From NCBI RefSeq assembly GCF_018784445.1, contig NZ_WQOH01000100.1, forward strand, positions 62,001 to 126,000: a DNA stretch of 64,000 bases, given 5' to 3'. Positions 17,783 through 26,861 of this stretch are shown in pieces. The translations under genes and the position numbers were made by a program. Within the stretch, counting starts at the first letter, position 1; each line of letters starts with the position of its first letter. The notes under the pieces are model-generated. The model made no database searches. It worked only from the letters and a program-made list of their open reading frames with translations, and was not told the origin of the DNA. The stretch comes from Gemmiger formicilis (GTDB taxonomy: Bacteria; Bacillota; Clostridia; Oscillospirales; Ruminococcaceae).

Positions 17783-18544
17783 ATGAAACGTCTGCTCATC
17801 ACCATCTGCGGCCGCGCAGGCAGCAAGGGCTTCAAAAACAAGAATTTGAAAAATTTCTGCGGCAAACCGTTGGTTTACTACTCTTTGAGCGCCGCCGAGC
17901 TCTTCATCAGGAACCACCCCGAGCTGGAAGTGGACATTGCGCTGAACACCGACAGCGAGGATCTGGCCAAGCTCGTGGCCGCAGAATACCCAGAGGTCAT
18001 CTACCTGCCCCGCGGGGCCGAGCTGGGCGGCGACCGTGTACCGAAGGTCGAGGTCTACAAGGACAGCTTCGCCCGCATGGAAGCGCGCACCGGCAAGCCC
18101 TACGACGCCATGATCGACCTGGATATCACCAGCCCGCTGCGCACCGAGCAGGACATTGAGAACGCCTTTGCCAAGGCGCAGGAGCGCGAGGACCTGCAAA
18201 TCATCTTCAGCGTCTGCGAGGCCCGCCGCAACCCGTGGTTCAATATGTTTAAAATCGTGGGCGACCACGCCGAAATGGTCATGGAGAGCCAATTCACCGG
18301 CCGCCAGCAAGCGCCCGAGGTTTACGACGTCAATGCGTCGATTTATGTTATCCGCCGCGCATTTTTGGTGGACAACCCGGATCCCATCCTGTGGCATTCC
18401 AAGTTCGGTGTCAGCGTCATGATGGACACCGGCATCATCGATATCGACTCCGAGCATGACTATCTGCTGATGGAGGCCATCGCGCAGCACCTCTACGCCC
18501 ATTACCCGGAATTTAACGCTGTGCGGGAGAATATTCGTGACTGA
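17783..18544 (+). CDS. CMP-nonulosonate cytidylyltransferase (NeuA/LegF family)
   Basis: Activates the nonulosonic acid with CTP for transfer to a glycan or protein. The 253-aa protein starts LITICGRAGSKGFKNKNLKNF, the acylneuraminate cytidylyltransferase P-loop-like motif, and has DLDITSPLRTEQDIENAF. The start at ATG 17783 has GGGGGAGAA upstream; an ATG 9 bp earlier overlaps the previous gene's last codons and is less likely. Last gene specific to the nonulosonate pathway. No glycosyltransferase using the product is obvious in the window. Confidence 0.87.
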   Translation: MKRLLITICGRAGSKGFKNKNLKNFCGKPLVYYSLSAAELFIRNHPELEVDIALNTDSEDLAKLVAAEYPEVIYLPRGAELGGDRVPKVEVYKDSFARMEARTGKPYDAMIDLDITSPLRTEQDIENAFAKAQEREDLQIIFSVCEARRNPWFNMFKIVGDHAEMVMESQFTGRQQAPEVYDVNASIYVIRRAFLVDNPDPILWHSKFGVSVMMDTGIIDIDSEHDYLLMEAIAQHLYAHYPEFNAVRENIRD

Positions 18545-19310
18545 GGACCTGTTTGACCGTGCGCTGGAGCTGGTGATGGACGGCGGGCAGACCCTGCTTG
18601 CCAACGGCGGCGAGGTGTTCCGCGTGCAGCAGACGATGGAAATTATGGCCGCCAGCCTTGGTGTGCAGGATTTTCACGTCTATGTGCTGACCAACGGCAT
18701 TTTTGCATCGGCCCACCTGCCCGGCGGGGAGTCTGTCACGCTGGTGCGGCACGTGCCCACCGTATCCATCCATCTGGGCCGGGTCGAGGCTGTGAACGAG
18801 CTTTCCCGCGAATTGGCTGCCGGCAAGCTCGGCGTCGTCGAAGCCGAACAAAAGCTGGCGGCAGCCCGTGCACTGCCCCGGGTCACGCCCCGGCGGGAGG
18901 TGCTGGCCTGCATCGCCGGGGCGGCGGGGTTCGCCTATCTGTTCGGCGGCACACTGGCCGACGTGCCGGTAGCCGCCGTGGCGGGCCTGTTGGAAGCGCT
19001 CGTCTGCCTGCATTTTGGCCGCCACAGCATCAACCGGATGTTTACGGATATCGTGGCGGCGTTCTGCTGCACGGTCTGGGCCATTGCGGTGCAGGCCGTG
19101 GTGCCTGCCGTCAGCGCCAACGCGGCCATCATCGGTGCGCTGATGGTGCTGACCCCCGGCGTCGCCCTGACGATGGGCGTGCGTGACATTTTAAACGGCG
19201 ACTACCTGTCCGGCTCCATCCGCCTGCTGGACGCGCTGCTGATTGCGGGCAGCATTGCGGGCGGCGTAGTGCTGGGCTGGATCGTCGCCCGCGGATTGGG
19301 GGTGGCCTGA
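18537..19310 (+). CDS. Threonine/serine exporter ThrE, N-terminal half (DUF1212)
   Basis: A 257-aa protein with a soluble N-terminal part and five hydrophobic helices from about 120 on. It has the ThrE motif LLANGGEVFRVQQTMEIMAASLG at 20-42, which here is quoted only in part of the family pattern. It starts at a GTG overlapping the CMP-transferase by 8 bp and ends sharing one base with the C-terminal half. The two halves together make the amino-acid exporter, split into two genes as in many Firmicutes. Its link to sugar synthesis is positional only. Confidence 0.83.
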   Translation: MTEDLFDRALELVMDGGQTLLANGGEVFRVQQTMEIMAASLGVQDFHVYVLTNGIFASAHLPGGESVTLVRHVPTVSIHLGRVEAVNELSRELAAGKLGVVEAEQKLAAARALPRVTPRREVLACIAGAAGFAYLFGGTLADVPVAAVAGLLEALVCLHFGRHSINRMFTDIVAAFCCTVWAIAVQAVVPAVSANAAIIGALMVLTPGVALTMGVRDILNGDYLSGSIRLLDALLIAGSIAGGVVLGWIVARGLGVA

Positions 19311-19771
19311 TGCCGGTCTGGACACATTATTTCGCACATTTTGTGGTGACGGTCATCGCCACGATCGCCTTTGGCATCACGTTTCAGGTACCGCGGCGGC
19401 ATTACCTGGCCGCCGGCATCACCGGCGCGGTGGGCTGGATGGTCTACATCTTCGGCGTGGAGCTTCTGGGCATGAGCCCGGCCATCGCCACGCTGGTGGC
19501 TACCCTGCCGCTGACCGGGTGTGCGCGGTTCTTTTCCATCACGCACAAAGCCCCGGTGACGATTTTTCTGCTGCCGGGTATCTTCCCGCTTGTGCCCGGC
19601 GCGGGCATCTACTACACGGCCTACTATTTTTTGCAGGGCGAGCAGGAATTGTTTGCCAGCAAAGGCGGCGAGACGTTCAAGGTTGCCCTGGCGCTGGCCC
19701 TGGGCATTGCGCTGATATGCAGCTTGCCGCTGCCGGGCGGGCATGAGAAAATAAAAAGGCCTTCTCCCTGA
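19310..19771 (+). CDS. Threonine/serine exporter ThrE, C-terminal half (DUF3815)
   Basis: A 153-aa protein with about five membrane helices, including QVPRRHYLAAGITGAVGWMVY, the DUF3815 pattern. Its ATG overlaps the stop of the N-terminal half. The last codons (KRPSP-stop) lie inside a long inverted repeat that starts at 19754, so the insertion appears to have replaced the original C-terminus and stop. Confidence 0.83.
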   Translation: MPVWTHYFAHFVVTVIATIAFGITFQVPRRHYLAAGITGAVGWMVYIFGVELLGMSPAIATLVATLPLTGCARFFSITHKAPVTIFLLPGIFPLVPGAGIYYTAYYFLQGEQELFASKGGETFKVALALALGIALICSLPLPGGHEKIKRPSP

Positions 19772-19910
19772 GGGAGAAGGTGGCCGAGCGAAGCGATGGC
19801 CGGATGAGGGGCGGGTCAGCCGTTATTGCACGTTAAAGCGCAGTAACGGCCAGCCCGCCCCTCATCAGTCCGCTTCGCAGACAGCTTCCCCCGTGGGGGA
19901 AGCCTTTTTT
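19754..19910. repeat. Long inverted repeat, copy 3, between convergent genes
   Basis: The arms AAAAAGGCCTTCTCCCTGAGG and CCCCCGTGGGGGAAGCCTTTTTT enclose GATGAGGGGCGGG and CCCGCCCCTCATC. It lies between the convergent ThrE and membrane-protein genes, supplies the ThrE stop codon and probably works as a two-way terminator. Confidence 0.78.
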
Positions 19911-19915
19911 AGTTT

Positions 19916-21118
19916 TTACCACAAATTATACGTCAAAATCGGCACGTTGTAGCTTACGCCCCGCATCAGCATGACCAGGAAACACACGCCGCTGATAACA
20001 TGCCACGCCAGCGCGGCGGCACACAAAACCAGCCGCCAGCACGGGGCGGCTTTCGCCCGCAGCTGCTGCAAAAACACGCTGACGGATTCCAGCCAGAGCA
20101 CCCAGAAGCAGATGAACGGCCCCCACCAGAGATTGGCATGGTACAGCCGCTCACCGCTTTCCACCAGCAACAGCGCCTCGGCCAGCGAGACGGCAAAGGT
20201 AAACAGGCTGAACCGATAGCGAAAGCTCTGCCACGCGGCGCGCCCCAGCAACAGCCCCACCGCCGCCACAAAGACGAATGACCGCGCCAGCCCCAGCGCA
20301 CCGGCCTCGTTGAAGGGGCCCCACAGCATACGGTGGTGGTCAAAGGGCACGGTGAAAATCAGTTTGACGCCGGAGTCGTCCTCGGCAAACAAAACGCTGG
20401 CCTGGATGACGCAGAGCGCCACGCCGGGGAATACACTGCACCCCATAATGATCTCATTTTTTAGATTTTTCGCGCGGGTGCCCACAAAATCCACAATCAG
20501 CAGCACCAGCAGCGCCGGGGCAAAGGCGAAAATCAGGCTGGCCTTAAAGCTCGTCGCCACCGTCAGCAGCACCGTATAGACCGCGTAGGCACGCAGGTCC
20601 AGCTTGCCCCGCATTGTGGGCCAGACACGGTAGAACGCCAGCATTGCCAGCAGCGCAAAGGGGGCTAGCATAATGTAGGTGGTGTTGTGGTAGATCGTGC
20701 CGCCGATGGTGCCCTGGTACCAGTAGCCGCCCCTGGGCATCCAGACTGCCGTTGCCAGGTTGACCACCAGGCTGACCAGCAGCCGCATCGGGCGCGGGGC
20801 GTCCGACAGCGCGGCCCCCAGGCCGCAGGCAAACACCGCCACCGCCGCCAAGTGGAACACCGCCAACAGCACGGCGATCCCCATGCGCCCAGCCAGATTG
20901 TACGCCGGGCCGATGAGCAGCGACACGGTCGAGTAGACCATGCCCCGCTGGGCAAACGCCAGATGCTGCCCTAAATCCGATGTGTAGGGGTCATCCCCGC
21001 CGCCGGGCGAGCAAAGCTGCTGGTAGTGCAGCCACACCATGGCTGCGCCGAACGCCGCCAGCGCCAGCACGCATAAAATCGTCAGCAGGGCGTTTTTCTG
21101 TTGCTTGTTCTTCGTCAC
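19916..21118 (-). CDS. Polytopic membrane protein, paralogue of the next gene
   Basis: About 400 aa with some ten hydrophobic helices. It shares clear stretches with the neighbouring protein at 21115-22338: WLHYQQL, GGYWY, GTIYHNTTYIML and FAFAPALLV. I do not recognise a named family; the layout resembles GT-C type or DUF6056-like glycan membrane proteins. The start is GTG at 21118, whose GTGA overlaps the upstream stop; an ATG far upstream would lie inside that gene. Last gene of the minus-strand glycan block. Confidence 0.65.
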   Translation of the reverse strand: MTKNKQQKNALLTILCVLALAAFGAAMVWLHYQQLCSPGGGDDPYTSDLGQHLAFAQRGMVYSTVSLLIGPAYNLAGRMGIAVLLAVFHLAAVAVFACGLGAALSDAPRPMRLLVSLVVNLATAVWMPRGGYWYQGTIGGTIYHNTTYIMLAPFALLAMLAFYRVWPTMRGKLDLRAYAVYTVLLTVATSFKASLIFAFAPALLVLLIVDFVGTRAKNLKNEIIMGCSVFPGVALCVIQASVLFAEDDSGVKLIFTVPFDHHRMLWGPFNEAGALGLARSFVFVAAVGLLLGRAAWQSFRYRFSLFTFAVSLAEALLLVESGERLYHANLWWGPFICFWVLWLESVSVFLQQLRAKAAPCWRLVLCAAALAWHVISGVCFLVMLMRGVSYNVPILTYNLW

Positions 21119-22338
21119 AGTACAATGCCCCACATTTCTTGCAGCAGGTAGCTTTCGGTGCCGATCATGACCGCATAGGAGATACCGGCCAGCATCAGCC
21201 CCAGGAACACAATGCCGCTGGCAATATGCCAGGCCAGCGCCCCGCAGCACAAAACCGACGTGCCGGTCTCCACCGGGGTGCGCGGCTTTTTATGCAGGCG
21301 GCGCAGCAGCTGAATCAGCGATTCCAGCAGCAGGATGTCATAGCAGATGAACGCGCCCCACCACAGGTTGCCGTCGTACATACGGCTGCCGGTCTCGGTC
21401 AGGCAGATGCCCTCGGCCAGCGAGATGGCAAACAGAAGCAGGCTGAACTTATAGGCGTAAGCGCCGCGCCACTGCCGGAACAGCAGCAAAACCACCGCAC
21501 CCACGAACACCAGTGAGCGCACCAGGCCGTGCTTGGCGCTGTAATTAAAGACACCCCACAGCACTTTTTCGGGGTCGAAGTCGGTGGTGAAGATCAGTGC
21601 CATGCCGGAATCATCCCCGCCGGTGAACAGCACCTTAGCTTGAATGATGCAGAGCAGAATGCCCGGCAGCACCGTACAGCCGAGCCAGACTTCCCATTGG
21701 AGGGCCTTGCCGTGGGTGCGGATCAGGTCAACGACCAGCGCCACAAGCAGGGCTGGGGCAAAGGCGAAAAGGTAGCTGGGCTTGATAGCCGTTGCCACCG
21801 TAAGCAGCACCGCCAACGCGGCCCAACTGCGCCATTGCAGCTGACCATGGTGCTCTGCCAGCGAGAGGAAGAGGAAAAACGCGATAAGCGCCAACGGTTG
21901 CAGCATAATGTAGGTAGTGTTGTGGTAGATCGTGCCGGTGATGGCACCAAAGTACCAGTAGCCGCCGTTTGGCATCCAGACCGCCTGACAGAGGTTTGCA
22001 GCCAGCGACCAGAGCAGCGCTGCGCCAGGGCAGACCTGCGGCACAGCCTTACGGATGGCCCAGGCAAATATCAGCAGCGTCAGCAGGTTGACGACAGCCA
22101 AAAACACCGCCGTGCCCAGGTTGCCGCCGATGGCGAACACGCCCTGCAGCAGGACCGTGACCAGCGAAAAGCCGGTATTGCCCATGGCATGGCCCGCCAT
22201 GTGGGCCGGGATATCAGAGTAATAGTACCCGGTGGAGAGCAGCTGTTGGTAGTGCAGCCAGCCCATCAGCAGGGTAAAGACCGCTGTGCCCAACAGCCCC
22301 AGGCCCCACAGCAGCCGCTGTTTCTTGTTTTGTGCCAA
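21115..22338 (-). CDS. Polytopic membrane protein, likely glycan-related, TTG start
   Basis: About 407 aa, ten or so helices, paralogous to the following gene, from a local duplication. Function unknown; context suggests surface-glycan assembly. The start is decided by AAGGAGG (22352-22346) seven bases upstream of a TTG at 22338. An ATG at 22374 in the same frame lies within a palindromic repeat and would give a hydrophilic leader with no ribosome binding site. The protein begins AQNKKQRLLWGLG, then the first helix. Confidence 0.66.
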   Translation of the reverse strand: MAQNKKQRLLWGLGLLGTAVFTLLMGWLHYQQLLSTGYYYSDIPAHMAGHAMGNTGFSLVTVLLQGVFAIGGNLGTAVFLAVVNLLTLLIFAWAIRKAVPQVCPGAALLWSLAANLCQAVWMPNGGYWYFGAITGTIYHNTTYIMLQPLALIAFFLFLSLAEHHGQLQWRSWAALAVLLTVATAIKPSYLFAFAPALLVALVVDLIRTHGKALQWEVWLGCTVLPGILLCIIQAKVLFTGGDDSGMALIFTTDFDPEKVLWGVFNYSAKHGLVRSLVFVGAVVLLLFRQWRGAYAYKFSLLLFAISLAEGICLTETGSRMYDGNLWWGAFICYDILLLESLIQLLRRLHKKPRTPVETGTSVLCCGALAWHIASGIVFLGLMLAGISYAVMIGTESYLLQEMWGIVL

Positions 22339-22361
22339 AGCGGCACCTCCTTGGTGTGTAA

Positions 22362-22508
22362 TGGCTTCCCCCATGGGGGAAGCTGTCAGCGGCTTGACCG
22401 CTGACTGATGAGGGGCGGCCTTGCCGATGCAGACCGTTCACGGGTTGCTGTGGCACACGCGCCCCTCATCCGGCGCTGCGGCGCCACCTTCCCCCAAAAG
22501 GGGAAGGC
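22362..22508. repeat. Long inverted repeat, copy 4
   Basis: The arms GGCTTCCCCCATGGGGGAAGC and CCTTCCCCCAAAAGGGGAAGGC enclose GATGAGGGGCGG and GCGCCCCTCATCCGG. It separates two same-strand membrane-protein genes and lies just upstream of the TTG-start gene's ribosome binding site. Confidence 0.78.
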
Positions 22509-22515
22509 AAAGAAA

Positions 22516-24270
22516 TTACTCCAGCCGAATACTCTCCGCCAGCACTGTGCCTTCCAACTGCACCAGGGTGGCGGTTTTTTCGGCGTATACCTCGGTTCGT
22601 ACTTCTTCGCCGTCCGCTGTGGTGTAGTAAAGCGTGGCCTGCTGCGCCGTACCTGCGGGCAGGCATACGACCACATCCGTCAGCTCATCCAGCGCATTGC
22701 CGCTGCCAAGGCCGCACCAGCCGATGTCATAGCGGCTGGTCTGGCCCAGGGTAAAGCCCAGGCGGTAGGCAGTCTCATCGGCGTGGTCCCCGGTGCGCCA
22801 GACCTGCAAGGCGTGGGCGTCGGCGTCCTGCTCTCCATAGCGCAGGAAGAACGCGTTCTCGGCGACCTCGTTGCCGCCCCAAATCATGTAATCCGTCACA
22901 ACGGGCATCTCGGTCCCTGCGGCGTCAGCCGCACCGGCGGCTACCGTCTCGCCAAAGACCGTGTAGGCGCGGCCACCCTCGGCGTAGGCTGAGCGGGTCG
23001 CGGCGCGCTGCCAGACCACCGTGCCCGCCATGCCGACAGCCAGCAGGCAGTAGAGCACCGCGCGGTTCTTGGGCCACCAGGTTTTGCTCCGTGCCCAGCG
23101 CAGCAGCAGCACCAGCAGCGCCAGGGCCATCAGGCCAACGCCGTAGCTTTCCACCGTCTGCGGGATGTAGCCGTGCCGCCAATCGATCTGCCCCGCCTGC
23201 TGATATTTAGGCGAAAGCCCGATGAGCAGCGACGGTGCGGACAGCATGGCAAGGCCGGTCAAGAACAGCAGCAGGTTTTGCTTGCGGTTTGGCAGCTCGT
23301 GCAGGGCAGTCAGCGCCGCCACCGCAGCCCCGGCCACCATGACGCCGCAGAGGATATCCACCGGGTAGATCGTGCCGGGGCGGACCTTGCCCGCGAACAG
23401 TGCATTGAGCGGGAAGCCCGCCGACATCTGCATGGCCCAGGTCTTGAGCACCGCCGGGATGTCAAAGTTCGGCGATACACCGCCGATTGGCTGGGCATCC
23501 CCGGCCAGAATGCCCATCTCCTGCAAGGTGTTGACGAGCCGCGCCCCCAGGTTGAAGGCCAGCGTCACGCACTCGCCCACAAACACCGGAATGCTCAGCC
23601 GCAGGGCGTCGCGGGCCTTGTCGGTGTAGAGCCAGGCCAGGCCGAAAATCGGCACAATATAGGTAAAACCAATTTCAAACGTGGCGCAGCACTGGAACGC
23701 GCAGTACCCCGCCAACACGGCCCACCGCTTGTGCCCGGTATCCTGCAAACGCAGCACAGCCAGCCCTGCCACCAGTGCGGGCAGCAGCGTACTTTGCACC
23801 AGCGCGCCGTAGGAATACAGGCTGTTGCCGGTGGAGTCCTGCCAGACACTGAACATCATGGGCAGCAGGCAGATACAGGCGATGCCCAGCTTTTTGTTGT
23901 GGCTGGCCTTGCCCACGAGCCAGCCGGTCAGCAGGATATCCGTGTAGGTCCAGGCCAGGATGTAGAGCCGATAGCCCACCAGATCACCCAAAAACCAGCT
24001 CGTCAGCCCGCGCACCGGCGGCGAGGAGAAGGGCCGGAACCGCCCCTGCTGCAAGCTGAACTGGGTCCACAGGTCGCCGATATAATCCAGCACGCTTTGC
24101 CCAAAGGATGTGTGGGTAATATAATAGTAGTTTTGCAGGTTGATGAGTTCATCGTCGCCGCCCAGGGGCGCACAGGTCACGATGCTGAGATACCACCAGC
24201 CGAACACGACCGACACAGCGCAGACCAGCGGCCAGAACCATCGTTTTTCCGTCAGTTTTTGCAGTTTCAT
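22516..24270 (-). CDS. Large polytopic membrane protein (DUF6056-like)
   Basis: 584 aa with about a dozen helices followed by a soluble C-terminal domain of some 120 residues. An acidic loop after the first helix (CAPLGGDDELINLQNY) resembles the catalytic-loop position of GT-C glycosyltransferases, which suggests lipid-linked sugar transfer. The family call is tentative. It starts three bases after the upstream stop with GGAGTGAGCA as ribosome binding site, so it is coupled to that gene. Confidence 0.6.
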   Translation of the reverse strand: MKLQKLTEKRWFWPLVCAVSVVFGWWYLSIVTCAPLGGDDELINLQNYYYITHTSFGQSVLDYIGDLWTQFSLQQGRFRPFSSPPVRGLTSWFLGDLVGYRLYILAWTYTDILLTGWLVGKASHNKKLGIACICLLPMMFSVWQDSTGNSLYSYGALVQSTLLPALVAGLAVLRLQDTGHKRWAVLAGYCAFQCCATFEIGFTYIVPIFGLAWLYTDKARDALRLSIPVFVGECVTLAFNLGARLVNTLQEMGILAGDAQPIGGVSPNFDIPAVLKTWAMQMSAGFPLNALFAGKVRPGTIYPVDILCGVMVAGAAVAALTALHELPNRKQNLLLFLTGLAMLSAPSLLIGLSPKYQQAGQIDWRHGYIPQTVESYGVGLMALALLVLLLRWARSKTWWPKNRAVLYCLLAVGMAGTVVWQRAATRSAYAEGGRAYTVFGETVAAGAADAAGTEMPVVTDYMIWGGNEVAENAFFLRYGEQDADAHALQVWRTGDHADETAYRLGFTLGQTSRYDIGWCGLGSGNALDELTDVVVCLPAGTAQQATLYYTTADGEEVRTEVYAEKTATLVQLEGTVLAESIRLE

Positions 24271-24273
24271 TGC

Positions 24274-26058
24274 TCACTCCTGCCCCAGCGGGATATAGCA
24301 GAGCTTGCCGCTCTCGCTGATGATGACGTCGTCCTCGGCACAGCCCGCCGCCTGAATCAGCGCTGCCAGGGTGGGCTGCTGCTCGTCCTCGGTGTAGCCG
24401 TCCAGATCCAGGTAGATGCCCGCCATGCCCTGGGTGCGCAGCTCGGCCACCATGGCGTCCGGCTCCAACTCGCTTGTGGCCTGATACCAGGCGTCATTCT
24501 CGGTGCCGTAGCCCGCGCCGTAGCTGAATTTCAGCGTCTTGCTGTGCAGTGGGCCGCGCAGCAGCGTATAGTCCCACATATTGTTCAGCGGGCCGTTCTC
24601 AAAGTTTTTCATGTACGGCAGCTGGAAGAGCATAGCCCCCTCCCCTGCCGCGTCCTCGACCTCGGCCATAAAGGCCGCGTCCTGGTGCCAGGTCTTTTGC
24701 ACTTCCTCATATTTCGGGCTGAAAAGGCCCTGCTGCTCCCAGTAGCCGTAGGCCAGCAGCACCACCATAACGAGGATGAGCTTTTTGCGGTCTTTTCCGG
24801 CGCGCCGGGTCAGCCGCATTTCCGCCGTCAGGCCGACGGCCAGCAGTGCGAAGAACGCAATGTAAGGGCTGATGCGGTTGTACCCGCGGATGAACCGCAC
24901 AAAGATACCGATGATGCTGCCAAAGCCGGCCATGCTGGCTAACAGCAGCGCCATGACGTTCAGACGGCTCAGCAGCCAGAGGCGGTCGCCCAGCTGCGGC
25001 TTCTCGGTGCGGCCGGCCTTCCAGTCCCAGTTGCGCAGCAGCATGAGCAGCAGCGCCAAAAATCCGAAAATGCCCACGACGCCGAGATAGCCGTAGCCGT
25101 TCTCGTTGTACATCGGGCCTTCATCGGTAGCCAGGATGTGGAAGTAGCGGCCCATCCAGTTGGCGAGCTTTTGCAGGCCGAAACCGTTGGGCGACAACAG
25201 CAGGCTGCTGATGCGCAGGCTGTAAATGTCCGCGCCGACCGGGCTGCGGTAGACGCCGTTGGTCAGGGTGCTGCCCTGGCCGCTGAGGATGCCCAGCACC
25301 ATGGGGAAGAAATCGGGTATCATCCAGGCGACGATCTCCGCGATCGTGACCAGGCAGGGCACACCCACGCTCCACTTGTGGCCGCGCAAAATCAGGCAGA
25401 GCGCCGTGACGCAGAGGAAAAAGCAGGTGAAATAGGGATAATAGGCCGCGCCGTTGTTGGCGATGCCCCAGGCCATAGCCAGGGCCAGCCAGTTGCGCTT
25501 ATTCTTGAAAAAGCCCTTGCCCGGGCGGTTGAAGCCTTCATCCTCGGCACACCAGAGGCAGAGCAGCACCGAGAAGGGTACGAACTCGCAGGCGGCCAGC
25601 ATCATATGCCCGGCCATCCGCTGCTGCACGTAGGGCGTCATACCAAAGGTGATGCCAAAGGCAAAGCTGAGCCAGCGGCGCATGCCCACCATGCGGAACA
25701 CAGCGTAGGCCGCCAGCGCGTTGGCAAAGGGGATGACCAGCACATACAGGTTGAACACGATGCCGGTGTCTTTCGTAAACAGGCCAACGAACCAGACGAA
25801 GATATCATAAATCAGGTCGTAGTTCGGGTCATATTTGCCCGCGACCTCATAGAACGGCCAGCCCAGGGAGCCGGACAACTCGCCGTAGCTGCGCTGCACC
25901 TGGCCCACCCAGTAGATGCCGTCGCCGCCGTAGAGCATGGGCACCGACCAATCGAGCCGCCACAGCTGGAAAAACCAGTATTCGCTGGCCGCCACCGCCG
26001 CCAGCAGCAGCGCGACGGTCAGAGTTTCCCTGGCCAGGTTTTGTTTTGATTTTGGCAT
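24274..26058 (-). CDS. Large polytopic membrane protein (YfhO/GT-C-like)
   Basis: 594 aa, about 12 helices plus a C-terminal soluble domain from about 460. An early loop, LYGGDGIYWVGQVQRSYGELSG, has acidic residues near the first helix, as in YfhO-type proteins that add sugars to wall polymers. The assignment rests on layout only. The ATG at 26058 follows AAAGGAGACCCC; a further ATG 54 bp upstream lies in a repeat remnant and is not favoured. Confidence 0.6.
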   Translation of the reverse strand: MPKSKQNLARETLTVALLLAAVAASEYWFFQLWRLDWSVPMLYGGDGIYWVGQVQRSYGELSGSLGWPFYEVAGKYDPNYDLIYDIFVWFVGLFTKDTGIVFNLYVLVIPFANALAAYAVFRMVGMRRWLSFAFGITFGMTPYVQQRMAGHMMLAACEFVPFSVLLCLWCAEDEGFNRPGKGFFKNKRNWLALAMAWGIANNGAAYYPYFTCFFLCVTALCLILRGHKWSVGVPCLVTIAEIVAWMIPDFFPMVLGILSGQGSTLTNGVYRSPVGADIYSLRISSLLLSPNGFGLQKLANWMGRYFHILATDEGPMYNENGYGYLGVVGIFGFLALLLMLLRNWDWKAGRTEKPQLGDRLWLLSRLNVMALLLASMAGFGSIIGIFVRFIRGYNRISPYIAFFALLAVGLTAEMRLTRRAGKDRKKLILVMVVLLAYGYWEQQGLFSPKYEEVQKTWHQDAAFMAEVEDAAGEGAMLFQLPYMKNFENGPLNNMWDYTLLRGPLHSKTLKFSYGAGYGTENDAWYQATSELEPDAMVAELRTQGMAGIYLDLDGYTEDEQQPTLAALIQAAGCAEDDVIISESGKLCYIPLGQE

Positions 26059-26075
26059 GGGGTCTCCTTTAAAAG

Positions 26076-26104
26076 TTCTGCCTTCCCCCTTGGGGGAAAC
26101 CTTT
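26076..26104. repeat. Solo stem of the long inverted-repeat family
   Basis: GCCTTCCCCCTTGGGGGAAACC, a single arm-pair remnant between the ABC ATPase and the downstream membrane protein. A similar remnant (CTCCCTT/AAGGGAG) occurs at 27696-27713 upstream of the permease gene. Confidence 0.45.
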
Positions 26105-26108
26105 GGGG

Positions 26109-26849
26109 TCATTCCCCTCTCTGCATAGCCTCCACATAGGCGTTGCAGACTTCCTCCGCCGGGCCGTCGCCGCGGATGTGGCCATGGTCTATCCAGATGG
26201 CGCGTTTGCAGAGCTGCTTGACCTGGTTGATATCATGGCTGACAAAAAGCAGCGTTGTACCGCCGGATAACATCTGTTCCATCCGCTGGTGGCACTTTTG
26301 CTGGAACATAAAGTCACCCACCGACAGAATCTCATCGCAGGCCAAGATATCCGCCTTGACCTCGGTCGCAATGGAGAATCCCAGCCGCGCGATCATGCCG
26401 CTGGAATAGTTTTTCACCGGCACATCGACAAAATCCCACAGTTCAGCAAAGTCGATGATATTTTTGAAGTGCTCTTCCATATAAGTGCGGTCGTGGCCCA
26501 GCACCGCACCGTTCAAAAACACGTTTTCCCGCGCGGTCAAATCGAGGTCAAAGCCCGCGCCCAGCTCGATCAGCGGCGCAATTTCGCCGTTGACGGCGAC
26601 GGTACCCCTGGTTGGGTACATGACGCCCGCAATAAGTTTGAGCATCGTGCTTTTGCCGCTGCCGTTGCGGCCAATCAGCGCTACGGATTCGCCAGGTTCG
26701 ATGCTGAACGAGACGTCTTGCAGCGCATAAAATTCATTGAAAAAAAGCTGATGTTTCAGCAGCTTGACGGTATATTCCTTGAGGGTCTCGGTTTTCTCCT
26801 GCGCTAGGTTAAAGCGCATCGAGACATCCTCCACCTGAATGATGGGCAT
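26109..26849 (-). CDS. Polysaccharide-export ABC transporter ATPase (TagH/Wzt type)
   Basis: A 246-aa ATP-binding subunit that drives export of teichoic acid or another surface polysaccharide. It has Walker A IGRNGSGKST (about 59-68), signature YSSGMIARLGFS and a Walker B with ILACDE in place of the usual ILLDE. The RFNLAQEKTETLKEYTVKLLK leader before Walker A is typical of polysaccharide exporters. It lacks the C-terminal glycan-binding extension of long Wzt/TagH forms. Start ATG 26849 follows AAGGAGTTTCCCCC, 12 bp after the permease gene. Confidence 0.88.
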   Translation of the reverse strand: MPIIQVEDVSMRFNLAQEKTETLKEYTVKLLKHQLFFNEFYALQDVSFSIEPGESVALIGRNGSGKSTMLKLIAGVMYPTRGTVAVNGEIAPLIELGAGFDLDLTARENVFLNGAVLGHDRTYMEEHFKNIIDFAELWDFVDVPVKNYSSGMIARLGFSIATEVKADILACDEILSVGDFMFQQKCHQRMEQMLSGGTTLLFVSHDINQVKQLCKRAIWIDHGHIRGDGPAEEVCNAYVEAMQRGE

Positions 26850-26861
26850 GGGGGAAACTCC

